Position numbers and translations under genes: made by a program. A stretch of DNA of 64,000 nt, from positions 2,912,227-2,976,226 of the forward strand of contig JACEVL010000415.1 of NCBI GenBank assembly GCA_020284085.1. The letters are read 5' to 3'. Of the stretch, positions 22,197 to 34,310 are shown in pieces (the first letter of the stretch is position 1; each line of letters starts with the position of its first letter). This DNA is from Aporrectodea caliginosa (taxonomy: Eukaryota > Annelida > Clitellata > Crassiclitellata > Lumbricidae). The notes beneath the pieces were generated by a model. It was given only the letters and a program-made list of their open reading frames with translations. It was not told where the DNA came from and ran no database searches.

Positions 22197-24026
22197 GTAA
22201 GTCAATTGAATATTCGTCTGCGTTATTAGTTCTTAACGCCAGCCTCTTGGCGGCGCTGAGTGCAAGTGAATAACGTCTCTTAACTTCTATCCCTTAATCT
22301 TCTGTCTTCGTTTAAGTTGTCTGTCCACGTTGGCTGCTCCCGCCAGCTATGCATCCAAGGGACTAAAGGCTTGAAAGAAAATGTCTTGTGCGCCGCTCAT
22401 TATTCTGTCTAAAGCTCATCTATGATCTATCTATCACCCTTGAGGCTTTCGACTGCAAATTAAAATCCCTCCTCGTGTAGAATTCCCACTCTGATCTATT
22501 CTCTCTCTTCCGCCTTTTAATCTCAATCATCATACTGAAGGAAACCTGCTTGATCAGCTCTTTCCTATGCCTACTCTCCCCGGTCTGCTGGCAATCGGAC
22601 TTGGATCTTCACTTGGTGCCTCCGGAAACCCCATCTGGTATGACGCAATGCTCATGAATAAGCTTGTGCCCTGTACTTAGCCCTTAAGTAGCGTTTTAGA
22701 AATGTAGAGTTTTCGATAGATTTTATTGATGTAGTCTAGTTTGTGTCAAGGGAATATCGCATTCGTCTCATTGGTCTAATAAGAGTTGTAGTTTATCCAC
22801 TCCCATTTGGCTAGTGTCGTGTCTATTTTATTATCGTCCACTCGTTTTTCCACGCTGTCTTGTTCATTTTTCTCAATTCCGTTGCATTCGCACAACGAAT
22901 TCCTCCTCTTTAGCAAAGTTTCAACAACTATCATAGATCCACAACTATAGGCCCCCTAACATAGACTAAATCTGGTTCCCTTTCATTGTATTGAGCTTAT
23001 GAGTCGTCTCATAAACTGATGCTCTTTCATATGTTGTATAATTATGCTGTATCTTTAGAGCTTCTTTTACGACTGGCCATATTATGCTTATCAGCATATC
23101 TGCCTTTGCTTATCTTTTCAAGCTTATCAGCGTATATATGCTTCTCCAAAAGCTGTCGTTCTTATAAACTATAAACATGACGCCATCTTCCTCATTCCTT
23201 ACAGTTTTTATTATCACTGTACAATACCTCTCTGCTGTTCCCTGTCAAATAAACACAAATTTCTACTCAACCATGCTTGAGAAGAGCTGGTAAACTTTAC
23301 AAATCAGAAGAAGTCTCTTCCGAAACCAGAAGCTTGGAAACTCGTAGATCAAGTTGGTTGTTATCTGGGCACCCATTCGATTTCGACATAAATAACTTCC
23401 CAGAGCACAGATCAGTAACCATGCATGCACATGTACACGAAACGCCTGCTCAAACACAGAGAAGCGTGCGCGTGTACCCGGTACATATAGCTTGCAAGAG
23501 AAGATACAGGTCTATAGGCCTAGCGTTTGCGAAGGTTTCCATTCTACGGCTTTATCCTAAGGTTGTCCTGCATGCGCTTGCTCTTATAGCGTCCATGCAG
23601 GCTGTGCTTCGAACAGAATGTTAAGATCCAGTTGCAGCCACGCCAGGAAGAATATTGAAACATTTCTGCTCCTACAGTGCCTCTCGCTGAACTCAGCTTT
23701 GAAACGAGTAGACCTACGTCGGTCATACACTAAAGCAAAAAGGAAAACACGAGTCTCTAAGGCTTCATATGATTCTGTCGAGGTTTTAACTGAATGCTCT
23801 TCATTTTGGATGGTCGTATTTAGTTAGTAGGCCTAATTGAAGCTCTGACGCGTAACTTAAATGCAGATTCGCAATAATTTAACCGGGGATTTGATATACT
23901 ACGGTGCAGCCGACACTTAGCCACCAGAATCGTTGATCAATGTATACATGCATATGTATGTATGTATCTATGTATGTATGTATGTACGTGCGTATCAAGA
24001 GATTTAATACAACGCCTTTAAAGTTT
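22197..24026. other. No gene recognised
   Basis: AT-rich. If 21911-22196 is an exon, this is intron. Short frames at 23263-23827 have no family resemblance. Confidence 0.4.
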
Positions 24027-24034
24027 ATCTCAAA

Positions 24035-24410
24035 TAGGGTTGTTAAAATCGGTTTTTTTGGCAATCCGAATTTCGGTTTTAGAAATCCGATTTTAAACCG
24101 AATTTCATTTTTTATTGGCCTTCATAGAAAATTTAATATAATTATTATTATATAACGCAAGTTATTTTATATATTAGGTACCGTAACGTACGTTAAATAA
24201 ACACCTTCTTATCTGCCGGCTATATTCGATGAAAACAATCGTAAACACTAAAGAAATGCATGAATTAATTCTTTCTGCTTTCTGGCATTTCTTGAAATTT
24301 TCACTACGAAAATGATTTTTTAAATTCGAATTTCGTTTTGTCAATAATAAAAACCGAATTTCGTTTTCAAAACCGAAATTCGGATTTCCGAATTTCGTTT
24401 AACATCCCTA
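24035..24410. mobile_element. hAT-like MITE with perfect 8-bp duplication
   Basis: ATCTCAAA flanks both ends (24027-24034 and 24411-24418). Termini are TAGGGTTGTTAAAATCGG and, reverse-complemented, TAGGGATGTTAAACGAAATT. The subterminal regions are rich in CCGAATTTCGG motifs. At 376 bp it is non-coding. Confidence 0.85.
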
Positions 24411-24418
24411 ATCTCAAA

Positions 24419-26904
24419 CTAGGTTATAGGCCTACTATAGGCCTACTTTAGCTATATCAAACTTTATACTCTAACAGTCTAACTTGTTTCGCTAGTGTAT
24501 GGCTATGCCTTTTAGAACTGTTAACAGACTGAATACAATACAATACAATACAACTGTAATTTGATAACGCCCCCTTACAAAGTTCAGAAGTGCACATTGA
24601 AGCCGGGCAACCATTAAGAGCCACAAGTAGACTGGAAGGGTGAGTTTTCAGTTAAGAGAGGAAGTTTATAGGTCATACACGTCTCTGAATGGTAACGTTA
24701 CAATGTTTGACGTGACGTAGAAACGAACTCTTGATTTAGTATAATGTATGCCGTATGCAAATAAATCTAGTTAAGTCGCATCGTTCGATTCATTAGGTTG
24801 CACTTTGGAAGCTGTTATACTGAAGTCAACGTTTGTATGCATATCATGTGGTCTGCCTGGTTTATCAACACCTGTTTAGTGGACATTCTGATAGCCCTAT
24901 ATTCGTTTCTGCTTAGCAGACGCCTATTGTCCAAGCGCATTTGGGTCATCGCCCTTTTGCCCGGACTTTCTTCTTATCTGACTCAGACACTGCATCAACA
25001 GCTGCTTTATTCCGCATACATGTTATGTCACAACATCTAGTTCCTCGGGTCCTGTTGCTGCTGCTGGGGTGCTTCTCGATCTGCCTCTGGCATTTTACGA
25101 TGTTGATCATTTCATCATAGACCAGATTGTTTCAGCGTTGGGTTTTATTACCTAACATTAAATAAATTCATTCGCCACATGTGTCTGCATTAAACCGTGT
25201 CACCAAGACGAACATAGGCTACATCAAACTGACTCAGCTACATGTACATTTATGTAATATAGAATATGGCATTGTCTCGGAGTTCGGTGCTCAGACATCA
25301 TCGCGTTGAACCTTATATTATTTCATTTCGTTCCCTTTAAAGTAAAGTATCGGCTTAAATTAATTGTAAATTTATATAGCGCCAGTGTGTACACAATAAA
25401 TGCTTCGTGGGAGGCTTTACTCGTATTCTCAGTGTAACAAGCTAAATGCTCTAACCAAACGGTCACCGTGGACAATGAGCTCTTGTTGCCTTGACAATTA
25501 GATGACTGAATGTGTCGAGTATGCTCGTAACGTTGTGTTACGGTGTACACTGTACAACCACGGCATCTGATTATTGCTTGGAAGTTATTACCGATCAGGA
25601 GAATGCCAACAATCTCCAGCACTACAAAATGTTCAGATCTCTACATTGGTTTCCGGTGGATCATCTGCAACACTAATTTCAAAGTTTGTGCTGCTGTTTA
25701 GTCTAGGCCTGTGACCCATCATTCTGGTCAATCTGCAAGTACAGTTAGGTCTGTTCTTCAGATATATCATTGTGTCTTAGTCTTCGCAGATTATACATAC
25801 TGTGGTTTCGTCCGTGAGACTGAAGAATGTTCTATCTAGGCAAGACGGCTTCCGTGCACATGCTTGGGTTCGGTCAAATTCGAGATAAACTTCTTCAACG
25901 TGTCCACTCCGCTGATTCGCTTTTGTCCTACTGGTGTCGACCCTATAGGCTTACCTGTTTCAGTGCGATTATTGTATTTACATATAGTCTCGACCTATAG
26001 GCCTACCCGATGTAGTATTTAGCCTCGGCCTATGCTTATTTCAGTGTGGTAATAGTATTTTAGACTCGACCCGTACCTGTTCAGTGATCATAGAAGGCCC
26101 ATATATACTCGACCTATGCCTATTTCAGTCTCTATAAATGGTATTTAGCCTCGGAACGGCGTTCCGGGACCTTTTCAGCTACTGAGAAATAATTGAGTTA
26201 ATTTAAAATTTTCATAAAAATTATTTAAAATTGTTTAGATACTTTAAATTGTTTATTGATATATATATTATATATATATATAAATATATAGCCTATATAT
26301 GAAAATAAATCATATATCAATATCAATAAACACTGAGAACACTGAACATTTCTGAAATTAAATATCACGTTAGTTGGGCATCACTTGATGCGTGGGCCCA
26401 GCACTGACGGCGAAATCGGGCGAATCGTCTAGTACTCTAGTTGTCAGTTTATTCTTACTGCTGAAGTCAGTGAAATGTAGCCTATGTAGGCCTACTTGTT
26501 GATTTATTTGTCATCATTATAGGCTATAGCGCAGAGAGTGATTTAAGCTGCGCTATATAAATTTCCAATTAAAAATTATAATGAAGTCAGTTTCAATATA
26601 CTATAGAAAGACTTGCGCCCGCAGATATATTTGCAGAAGGTGGCAAAACACAATGGTCAAGCTTAAATTGAGGGAAGCATTGACCAATTTCAATGAGGTG
26701 TGATGATTTTCTAAGAGATCATAGCCTACTCCATTTATGAGTAGGCCTATGTACAGATTTCAGTCGAAAACAGAGGAAACGGAAGATACACTGAAAAAAA
26801 TCACGAGGATCGCGTGATTATAGCTTTTAAATAATCGGAATAAGTGACGATTTTCTTCTGTGGATATAATGTAATTTGAGCCATACGCAGAAAACACACC
26901 CATA
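24419..26904. other. No gene recognised; degenerate tandem repeat at 25.94-26.16 kb
   Basis: Bases 25935-26155 repeat CTCGACCTA and GTATTTAGCCTCGG motifs with a period near 60. A TTTATATAGCGCC motif near 25370, also seen at LINE 3' ends elsewhere, hints at another LINE tail. No coding exon recognised. Confidence 0.4.
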
Positions 26905-26912
26905 GCCTACAA

Positions 26913-27705
26913 CAGCCGTTTTCAAACTTTATTTTTATTGTACCCCCAGGTAAAAAAATTGAATTTTGGCGTACCCCCAACAAGGTCAGATCAAAAACAA
27001 CATGCGAGCGTGAAGTCCCCGTGCAATTAGCAACGCTTTTTAATTATTGGTGCAAACCGGGTATTCGTAGGTAGAAAATTTTAAAAGTAATATAATTTTA
27101 ACTTAAGAATGTAGGCCTAGTCATATCAACAAAAAGGAAAAATAAAATCACTATTAGAAAGTGTTAATGTGAGCAGTGGGCAAGCTTGTTTTGACAAGCA
27201 CAGATTTCCAATATCTGGTTTAATATTTGTCAATTTCAAACGCAAATCTGGTTCGAGTTCATGCTTTGTTCTGTATTTGCTTTTGATCGCAAGCATAGCT
27301 GAAATATATGTTTCACACAGATATGACGTGCTGAAAGGAATCAAAAATTTTAAAGCTCTGTCAAAAATTAATCCATATTCAGCTCTTCGTTTCAAAAATT
27401 ACACAGCATGTCTTTCTTGAATTCGTTCTTCAATCCACCATAACATTATAGCCTAGTTCAACAAACTGGTCTCTTTCCTCGAATGAAAAGTCAGCCGTCA
27501 AACCTACAGGCTACATCCGATGGCATAAACTCAGAAATGTATAGAAAATTGAGCGAACGGTGGACGTAGAATAGCTAATGAAAGAAAGATGGACATGAAG
27601 TCCATAAACTTGTAGAAAATAGTAATTTTTTTTAATTTTCGCGTACCCCTTAGCGACACCTGGCGTACCCCCAGGGGTACGCGTACCACAGTTTGAAAAC
27701 CTCTG
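26913..27705 (-). mobile_element. Internally deleted hAT element
   Basis: A perfect 8-bp duplication, GCCTACAA, lies at 26905-26912 and 27706-27713. Termini are CAGCCGTTTTCAAACT and, reverse-complemented, CAGAGGTTTTCAAACTGTGG. Subterminal GGGGGTAC and GCGTACCCC motifs are mirrored. It contains a hAT transposase C-terminal fragment at 27126-27395. Confidence 0.9.
27126..27395 (-). pseudogene. hAT transposase C-terminal dimerisation fragment
   Basis: The minus-strand frame contains ALKFLIPFSTSYLCETYISA, then MLAIKSKYR, PDLRLKLTNIKPDI and CLSKQA. This closely follows the C-terminal hAT dimerisation region of ZBED5/FAM200-like transposases (LLPFxTTYLCExxFSxLxxIKxKYRxxLxxEPDLRLxLTxIxPDI). Only about 85 residues remain; the BED finger and RNase-H-like catalytic core are deleted. 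It lies inside a complete pair of hAT termini in matching context. Confidence 0.85.
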
Positions 27706-27872
27706 GCCTACAACACAACAACACGTGCGAGAGTCAGATTTATAGTTTTTTTTATAGTTTGCAATCGATGATCGTTTTGAAAGAAATTGTAATGATGAAA
27801 ATCGTTTTGTTGTTGAATAAATCACGCTAGGTGACAAACTGCATCATAGCTTAGGCCACAGTTAAAAATGAT

Positions 27873-28447
27873 CAGTGATGGGCACTAACTAATTTTTTTA
27901 GTGAAACTATAACTATTTTTCAACTAAAATAAAAAAGTTTAACTAAAAGTTGGCAACTGATTTTGTAAATAAGTTAACTAAACTAAAAATATTTAGTTAA
28001 ACCTTTTCCAACTTTTAACAAACATTTTCACAAACATTTTCACAATAACAGAGGTAATAAGTGAACTGTAATAATTCAGAGCGTCAATGACAATTTCACT
28101 TTCAAACTATGAAATGTGTACTAGACTAATAGTCCTAGTACAGTTCTACAAGAAAATCATGAAGAAAGTTGCTAATCGTGCAATGCAGTGCAGTTTACTT
28201 GACTTGAGTAATAAAACAAGTTACTCATGAAAATCATTGCGGAAGATTGTTGCTGATTTTGTTACTTTAACTTTCTAGCTAATAACTAAAAATATTGGTT
28301 AAACGTTTTAGGCTTAGTTAATAACTAAAAAACATTAGTTAAACGTTGGTTTTAACTAAACTATTTTCTTTAAAACTTCTGCCTTAACTAAAATTTGGTA
28401 GTAAAATAAACGTTTGTAACTTTTAAGTTAACTTTTGCCCATCACGG
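27873..28447. mobile_element. hAT-like MITE (GTGATGGGCA termini)
   Basis: Starts CAGTGATGGGCA and ends TGCCCATCACGG. Flanks AAAATGAT (27865-27872) and AAAGTGAT (28448-28455) match at 7 of 8 positions. The interior is TTAACTAAA/TTTAGTTAA-rich on both sides, with no coding frame. Confidence 0.7.
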
Positions 28448-28799
28448 AAAGTGATAAATAAAGAAAAAGAGATTTAACTAAAGAATTAGGAAAGCTGGGT
28501 TCTAAATTTGTTATTGACATGGATGATTGATGTGCTTGTATAAAATCCTTGGTATAAAATTTTATCGTCTCTGCAAGGCAGTTCAAATTGGTGAGCTCGC
28601 GGACGAAGGGTATAATGGCATTGGATTTGCTGCGGGAACAGGCGACGCAACACATGGTCTCAACTCCAGTCGATGGCCTTGCGGAGACGGTCCTCTGCTG
28701 CACGAACCCGCATCTCCACTGTTGTATTACTGCTTAACGACACTTTTTTCATATCGAAGATGATCAGTGTCGGAGGCAGAAAGCAACCTCGTACTCCAC

Positions 28800-28935
28800 G
28801 TTTATATTGCGACCGAGCCACCCGCAGTAAAGATCCGAGAAATTAATCTCTGATAAACCGACCGACCGGGAAGCGAACCCGGGGCGCCGGCGCGGCGAGC
28901 GGGCACCAACCCACTCGGCCACTCAGGATCTCGCA
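28800..28935 (-). mobile_element. tRNA-derived SINE-like sequence
   Basis: The minus strand has a perfect A box TGGCCGAGTGG (28921-28911) and a B box GGTTCGCTTCC (28879-28869) matching 9 of 11 consensus positions. The tRNA-Ser/Leu-like layout suggests a SINE head or a tRNA pseudogene; no intact cloverleaf with a clear anticodon was derived. Confidence 0.5.
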
Positions 28936-30053
28936 TCTCCACTGTGGCACCTCCTTCACATAAATATCCCCATCCGAACTGTTTTGGCTAGGAACCGTTC
29001 CAGTCTTTGGCGGTCTGCTGCAGTCACATAACCCCACCATGCTGGCTCTGAGGCAGCCTCGTTATAGTACATATTCATGTATGTATTGTATTTGTGTATC
29101 AGGACAAACACCGCATTTTAAATAGGCCTATACCTCACGAAGCGCCGTAGGGCCTACCTTTAGCTAGCCTATCTAACAGATGGCCATTTAGGCCAATACA
29201 ACTGTTTAAAAGTCGAAAACAGAGGAGTCAGAGGAAACGGATGACATACTGAATAACAAATAATCACGAAGACCTCTATGCAATAAAACTGGTTATGATT
29301 TTTGAAATCCTTGGACACATTTACCATATTATCGACTCTATGCATGGATATTTCCTTTCGCGTTTTGAACTTTACAGATTCAGTTAGAACTGTTTATAGG
29401 TCATACACGTGTCCCTGTAGGTCAACTAACTTTGCAGTTTGTACCAATCCATCGAGTCTTTGAAATGTAAGTCTATATATAACTTGTGTTATTTTTCTAG
29501 TGTCGGAAAACGAATCAACAATCGGACAACAGCAGCAGGTAATCTGAAAATATTCAACAGTCTAAATAAATAAGTCGTGTACCATAACCATCAGTTAATG
29601 GAAAAGCTAATGAAAGAGTCATTGGCCTATAGGCCTATATTGCTTTTCTAGTTTAAGAGTTCGTCATTTTACGTTAAAAACAGTGTTGTGAAAAGCCTCA
29701 GTCACCAGCTGGAACAAAAGTCCGAGGGGGGGGGCCACAGTAACTTTCAAGCGGGCCAAGCCCAGGGCATTGATGACGCCAGGATTAAGAGTTGAGAGTG
29801 TAAAGGCAAAACGCCGACAGGCATAGATAGGCCTACTAAGAAAAGTCTAAGATGCGGAACAAACTATAGAAGCTGACTAAACTTCTCCATTGTGTAATAG
29901 TTTTGTACTATCATTTAAGTCATTAACCTTCAGTTAATATCTATAATTGTGAACAAAAAGCGGTCATATACACCGAAGCGATCCGAGCGAATCAGATCGG
30001 ATCCGATCCGTGCTGTGTACGGCTAATTTCACTCTAGCATTTAACTCCGCAGA
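28936..30053. other. No gene recognised
   Basis: Intergenic, with several TAGGCCTA motifs and a short G-run near 29730. Confidence 0.4.
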
Positions 30054-31316
30054 CAGTGCCGGATTTAGACTTGGTGAGGCCCAAAGTATATAGAAGGAAA
30101 AGTGTGCTCACTCCCGATTTAACGCTGTCTTTGTAAGTTTACTTTCGCTAGGTGGCGCCAGCGTAATTGATGTTGGCCTTCGGCATTATTAGCAGTGCTC
30201 CACCAAGGTTAATTATTATTGTTCTGGGAATGTTATTGGGCCCACATAAAATTATAATGCATACATCTACTCGCTGATCATACAGGTAACAGTATTTTTA
30301 TACTCGCACACGTGTTAATTAACCCTTTGTTCTGGCCACTCCCAGAGTCTTTTGCGAGTTCTGGTCCATTTCATTCCTTAATGGTAAAAACGCTATATCT
30401 CATCAATACCGAAGATAGAGCTAAAGTGTAGCCTAAATATGAAACTTGATTAGAATTGAATTATGTACAAATATTTGGCATGTATTTGCTGGTATGAACT
30501 TGTTCTATTTAGGTATGGTGGTCTGAAAAGGTGCTATATGAACAATACATAAAAATATAATAATGGCGTATGATAAAAAGACTGTAAATCATGTTCATAC
30601 TTCTTATTTTAGCAGGTATTGTGGCGGCTTACATCCGCAACCAGAAAGAGCAACCTCAGCCTCCTTAGAAACCAATCCCTTAGCAACCAGCCTCCTTAGC
30701 AACGACCGTACTTCACAAACAGCTTCAAGGCCAGCCTAGCTTAGCCTCTTTAGCAGCCAACCTTCTTAGCAACAAGCCTTCTTCGCAACCAGATTCGAGA
30801 TCTTAATACAATGCCTCCTTAGCAACAATCTCCATTGCAACTGCACTCCCTAGCAACCAGCCTCCTTAACAACCATCTCTGTAGCAACCAATCTTATAAG
30901 CAACCAATCTTTTTAGAAACAAGCTTAATGATCAATCTATACACTCTGGGAGTCTGGGTGAGGCCCTAAGCTATATAAAGCTCGGAGGCACCTTGCTAAA
31001 AAATTACACCAGAAGGTCTATAAAAAACTCGAAAAAGGAACAAATATGCGTTTTAATTGTTAGGCTTTAAAAGTGAAAAATTCAAATTATTTTCAAGTGA
31101 ATGCATTTACTGATTACAATTATTTTATCATTTGGTTGGCTGGATTTCTATCATACTTTAATATAGTATACTCTGGAAACAATACTTAGACTAAATGTAA
31201 TTTTTAAAATAACATTTCATTAATAGGCCTATATATACTTCTGTGTAAAGGCCCCTGCGGATTGTGAGGCCCTAAGCCGTATCTATTTTTTTAGCTTAAT
31301 GGTTGATCCGGCACTG
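30054..31316. mobile_element. hAT-like element (CAGTGCCGGA termini)
   Basis: Starts CAGTGCCGGATTTAG and ends GATCCGGCACTG; GTGAGGCCC(T/A)A is found near both ends. Candidate flanks TCCGCAGA and CCCGTAGA agree at 6 of 8. It contains a minisatellite at 30645-30925. No transposase frame was seen. Confidence 0.65.
30645..30925. repeat. Minisatellite of CCTTAGCAACCAGCCT type
   Basis: Many drifting copies of (C)CTTAGCAACxA with period 14-20, inside the hAT-like element. Confidence 0.75.
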
Positions 31317-32427
31317 CCCGTAGATTGGATTCAATTACAGATTAGATTATGATTACGTTGGTGGGCGACTGAACAAACACTAGGAGGGTGACTAGCCTAT
31401 AACTTCTTGATCACGAACTGGGAGGAGCTTAATTTTCTCTGTGGAGCCAGGTCCGCTAAATCCGTGCTCTGCGAACGGTGTCACAAAATATAGTATCCCC
31501 CTTAGCGAAATGGAGTATCCGGTTTAGTTTGCATTATTGGCGGTTTCTAAGTGTATTCAGTCGTATTGTTTGGATTTATTGTACACATAAAATTTTTTAA
31601 GTTGCGTATCTTTAGTTTGTACATCGACCTGAAATTAATTTACTTCGTTTTTGGTGATTTTGACTGAATTTTCGTCTTGGCTATCGTGACGACGGATAGA
31701 ATTGTTTATCCCCCCCGGGTACTCTACACCGGTTTAAACCGTTTAATCCTTCCGAAGGATATGCTTTATGGGGATAGAAAATTACGGGTAGCAGTAACAT
31801 TGTAAAAACATTATATTCATAAGTGTGTGGCTTCACAGAAAATTGCCGTAACTAAACATGGCGTTTTAGAGGCAACATTTTTATTGGCATACTCGATAGG
31901 TTAGCCTACCTCTTAATCATAGCAGTCATCGCAATAGACCTGTCTTCAAGGAACCAATTATGTGCTGTCTTACCTTTACCTGTTCACCTGAATTCAATTT
32001 CCGTGTAAATCACCAGTCTAATTTTCTTCTCGAAAGATGTAGGGCTGTAGGCAATCAACTGCATCTGATTCCATTCAGGGTTATAACCCGTAATTATAAA
32101 TATACACGGCAAGTAAGTTCAAAGACAAAGTGGCACGTAATTCTGAGTAATGTCTTGCCTGCATGCACTTGGTATATTGTAGTTACTAGTTATCACTCGA
32201 TATCCTCGCAATTTCATGAAACTAACTGATTATTTAGCCAACTATTCTCATATCAAGAGCACACGAAACATAGAGTACATGTGCACGCATGTATACGTTA
32301 TGCAAGACGTTGGTCGATAAGCGCTATAAAAGTACCTAACAAATATTATTTACCTGAACTGTATGAGTGTGTACATTATAAACCGTATTCGTGCACTGTG
32401 TTTAAGGGCTTCTCGCTCGGGTACCAG
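31317..32427. other. No gene recognised; upstream of the sulfotransferase exon
   Basis: A 270-base frame at 31960-32229 has no recognisable motif. The sequence is probably intronic if the sulfotransferase gene starts upstream. Confidence 0.4.
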
Positions 32428-33300
32428 TTGAATCGCCAGCAGAGACGGAGACAACGAATTCTCGACGTCTGTCAGAGACTGAATGCCTCCAATCAACTAC
32501 TTTCCGAAAACAAGACGGTCACTCCTTCGCACTTCCGGTCCATCTTCGTGGACGACACTCATCGTCTGCTCTACTGCGAAGTTCCTAAGGTCGCCTGCAC
32601 CAACTGGAAACGCATCCTTCTCATTCTAACTGGAAGAATGAACACGACGGAACCGGAAGCACTCGGCAGCAACGACGTCCATGGTAGACTGGAGAAGACG
32701 TACCTTCGACGACTGGACAGTTTTAACATGGACGAGATACAGCGTCGTCTCGATACCTATTATAAATTCATATTCGTTCGCGAGCCGTTCGAGCGGATCC
32801 TTTCTGCCTATCACAATAAGTTCACGTCCCGGTACAACGACATGTTCAAGCGCGTCTTCGGACGTCGAATCGTCAAGAACTACCGGACGAATCCGACGAA
32901 CGAATCCCTTCAAGGCGGCCACGATGTCACCTTCGAAGAATTCGTTGCCTACCTTCTCGACCCGAAGACGACGAAGCGACGACCGTTCAACGCCCACTGG
33001 AGACAGTACTACGACCTTTGCCAGCCATGTCTCGTCCACTACGACCTCATCGGACAGTACGAAACGCTCCAGGACGACGCAGACTTGGCTCTGACGCAGA
33101 TCGGCGTCCGCCAAGCACTCACCTTTCCCACGGCCAATCCACGACGTGTTAGGACTTCCGATTTAGTTGCTCAGAAATTTGCCAACATCTCTGCTACCGA
33201 CATACGTCGGCTCTGGGAACTCTACTCGAATGACTTTTCACTGTTCGGGTATCCGTATCCCATTTCCGGTGTGGACCAGATGACTGCGTCTTTAACGTAA
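32428..33300 (+). CDS. Carbohydrate (chondroitin 4-) sulfotransferase-like, catalytic terminal exon
   Basis: Encodes a HNK-1-family Golgi sulfotransferase that transfers sulfate from PAPS to a sugar, as in the CHST8-14 group, closest by eye to CHST11-type chondroitin 4-O-sulfotransferases. The 5'-phosphosulfate loop is PKVACTNWKR (32584-32613). The 3'-phosphate loop is FVREPFERILSAYHNKF (32773-32823). Later HWRQYYDLCQPCLVHYDLIG and terminal LFGYPYP are family features. N-glycosylation sequons include NAS, NKT, NTT and NES. TAA is at 33298-33300. The frame is open back to a stop at 32227 but has no ATG before the PAPS motif, so an upstream exon must supply the start and membrane anchor. The acceptor at 32427/32428 (GGTACCAG) is my best guess; TTTAAG at about 32406 is an alternative. 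See 21911-22196 for a possible first exon. Confidence 0.85.
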   Translation: MNRQQRRRQRILDVCQRLNASNQLLSENKTVTPSHFRSIFVDDTHRLLYCEVPKVACTNWKRILLILTGRMNTTEPEALGSNDVHGRLEKTYLRRLDSFNMDEIQRRLDTYYKFIFVREPFERILSAYHNKFTSRYNDMFKRVFGRRIVKNYRTNPTNESLQGGHDVTFEEFVAYLLDPKTTKRRPFNAHWRQYYDLCQPCLVHYDLIGQYETLQDDADLALTQIGVRQALTFPTANPRRVRTSDLVAQKFANISATDIRRLWELYSNDFSLFGYPYPISGVDQMTASLT

Positions 33301-33950
33301 CAGGACTGTGCCTCAAGTTAATCGTCATAGAACCGACATGATATTAAGAGGAGATAATCACACAGCAGCCTTGTAAGAACTTTAAGAACAAATCAAGTAG
33401 ATGCTGGACGCATCTGAGACCTAGCTATTTCTTAAAGATTACGTAAACAGCTTATTTTCAAAGCATAATCTGCGCGCTGGAAATTAGGAGAGGTTAACAT
33501 TTGCTCATTTTTTCTCTGTGCATGCCAAACATTGGCTGTGAATCGAATCTCGCAATCAGTGCAAAGGCTGAAGTTGGCGAAATTTAGCAAGTTTTTTAGG
33601 GTCTAGATACGAGTTTAGTCAATTGTCTCACGAAAACTCTGCGAATGAAGCTCATGGTTTCTTACTCGTATTTTATTATATATTAGAATGTGTAAGCTTA
33701 TACTATTGTTTTCAGCTTGCCTCATGCTGATCTTTCTTCAGTAAATTTTTCTGACAGCGTGCACATCTCAATAGTCTCTCAAAGTTTACTCTTTCCTAAA
33801 ATGACATCTCAAGCACTAAGAAACCGAAATCATCTCGTTTGCTTCTATAGACCAACTTAGAAAAAATTAGATGTACTTCTCTTAACAAGTGTTCTTTAAT
33901 AGTTTCCATAAGGCTTTGATCAGGAGTGTAACTTTACACTAGGGCCTTTG
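33301..33950. other. Downstream flank / 3' UTR of the sulfotransferase gene
   Basis: AT-rich; no canonical AATAAA was confidently located. Nothing else recognised. Confidence 0.4.
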
Positions 33951-33959
33951 CAATTTTCA

Positions 33960-34310
33960 ACGGGCGTTTAGTAATAGTCGTCCGTCCAAGAGGGATGTTG
34001 GGTGGACTCGGTCTCGATGTCTCGGTCGCTCGCACACTGCAGCATAGGACCATCAGACAGAAGTTGATGTACTTTGGACATGTGATGAGAGCTGATGGAA
34101 TGGAGGAGATGATGCTGGCGTGCGGAGAGGGGGGAAGGAGAAGGGGTCGGCCGAGGACTCGATGGATGGAGGAGATACACAGGAGGACAGCGATGAACCT
34201 TGCGCAACTAAGGGACGCGGTACGAAGCAGGGAGGAGTGGAGGAGGCTGATCATGGCGGTCGCTAGAGGTCCACGAACTGACGGCACAAGGTGACTCCTT
34301 CGAACTTCTA
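33960..34310 (+). mobile_element. RTE-like LINE C-terminal fragment
   Basis: + strand frame reads LMYFGHVMRADGMEE, then GGRRRGRPRTRWMEEIHRR and REEWRRLIM. This is the terminal block of RTE/endonuclease-RT elements (GHVxRxxxxx...GxRxRGRPxxRWxD). No ATG-initiated gene is implied. Confidence 0.8.

Noticed and set aside
28858..28928. Functional tRNA gene
   Set aside because: Good A and B boxes, but no convincing anticodon stem or acceptor pairing; more likely a SINE head.
32626..33114. 162-residue minus-strand frame
   Set aside because: Antisense of the sulfotransferase catalytic exon, with no domain of its own.
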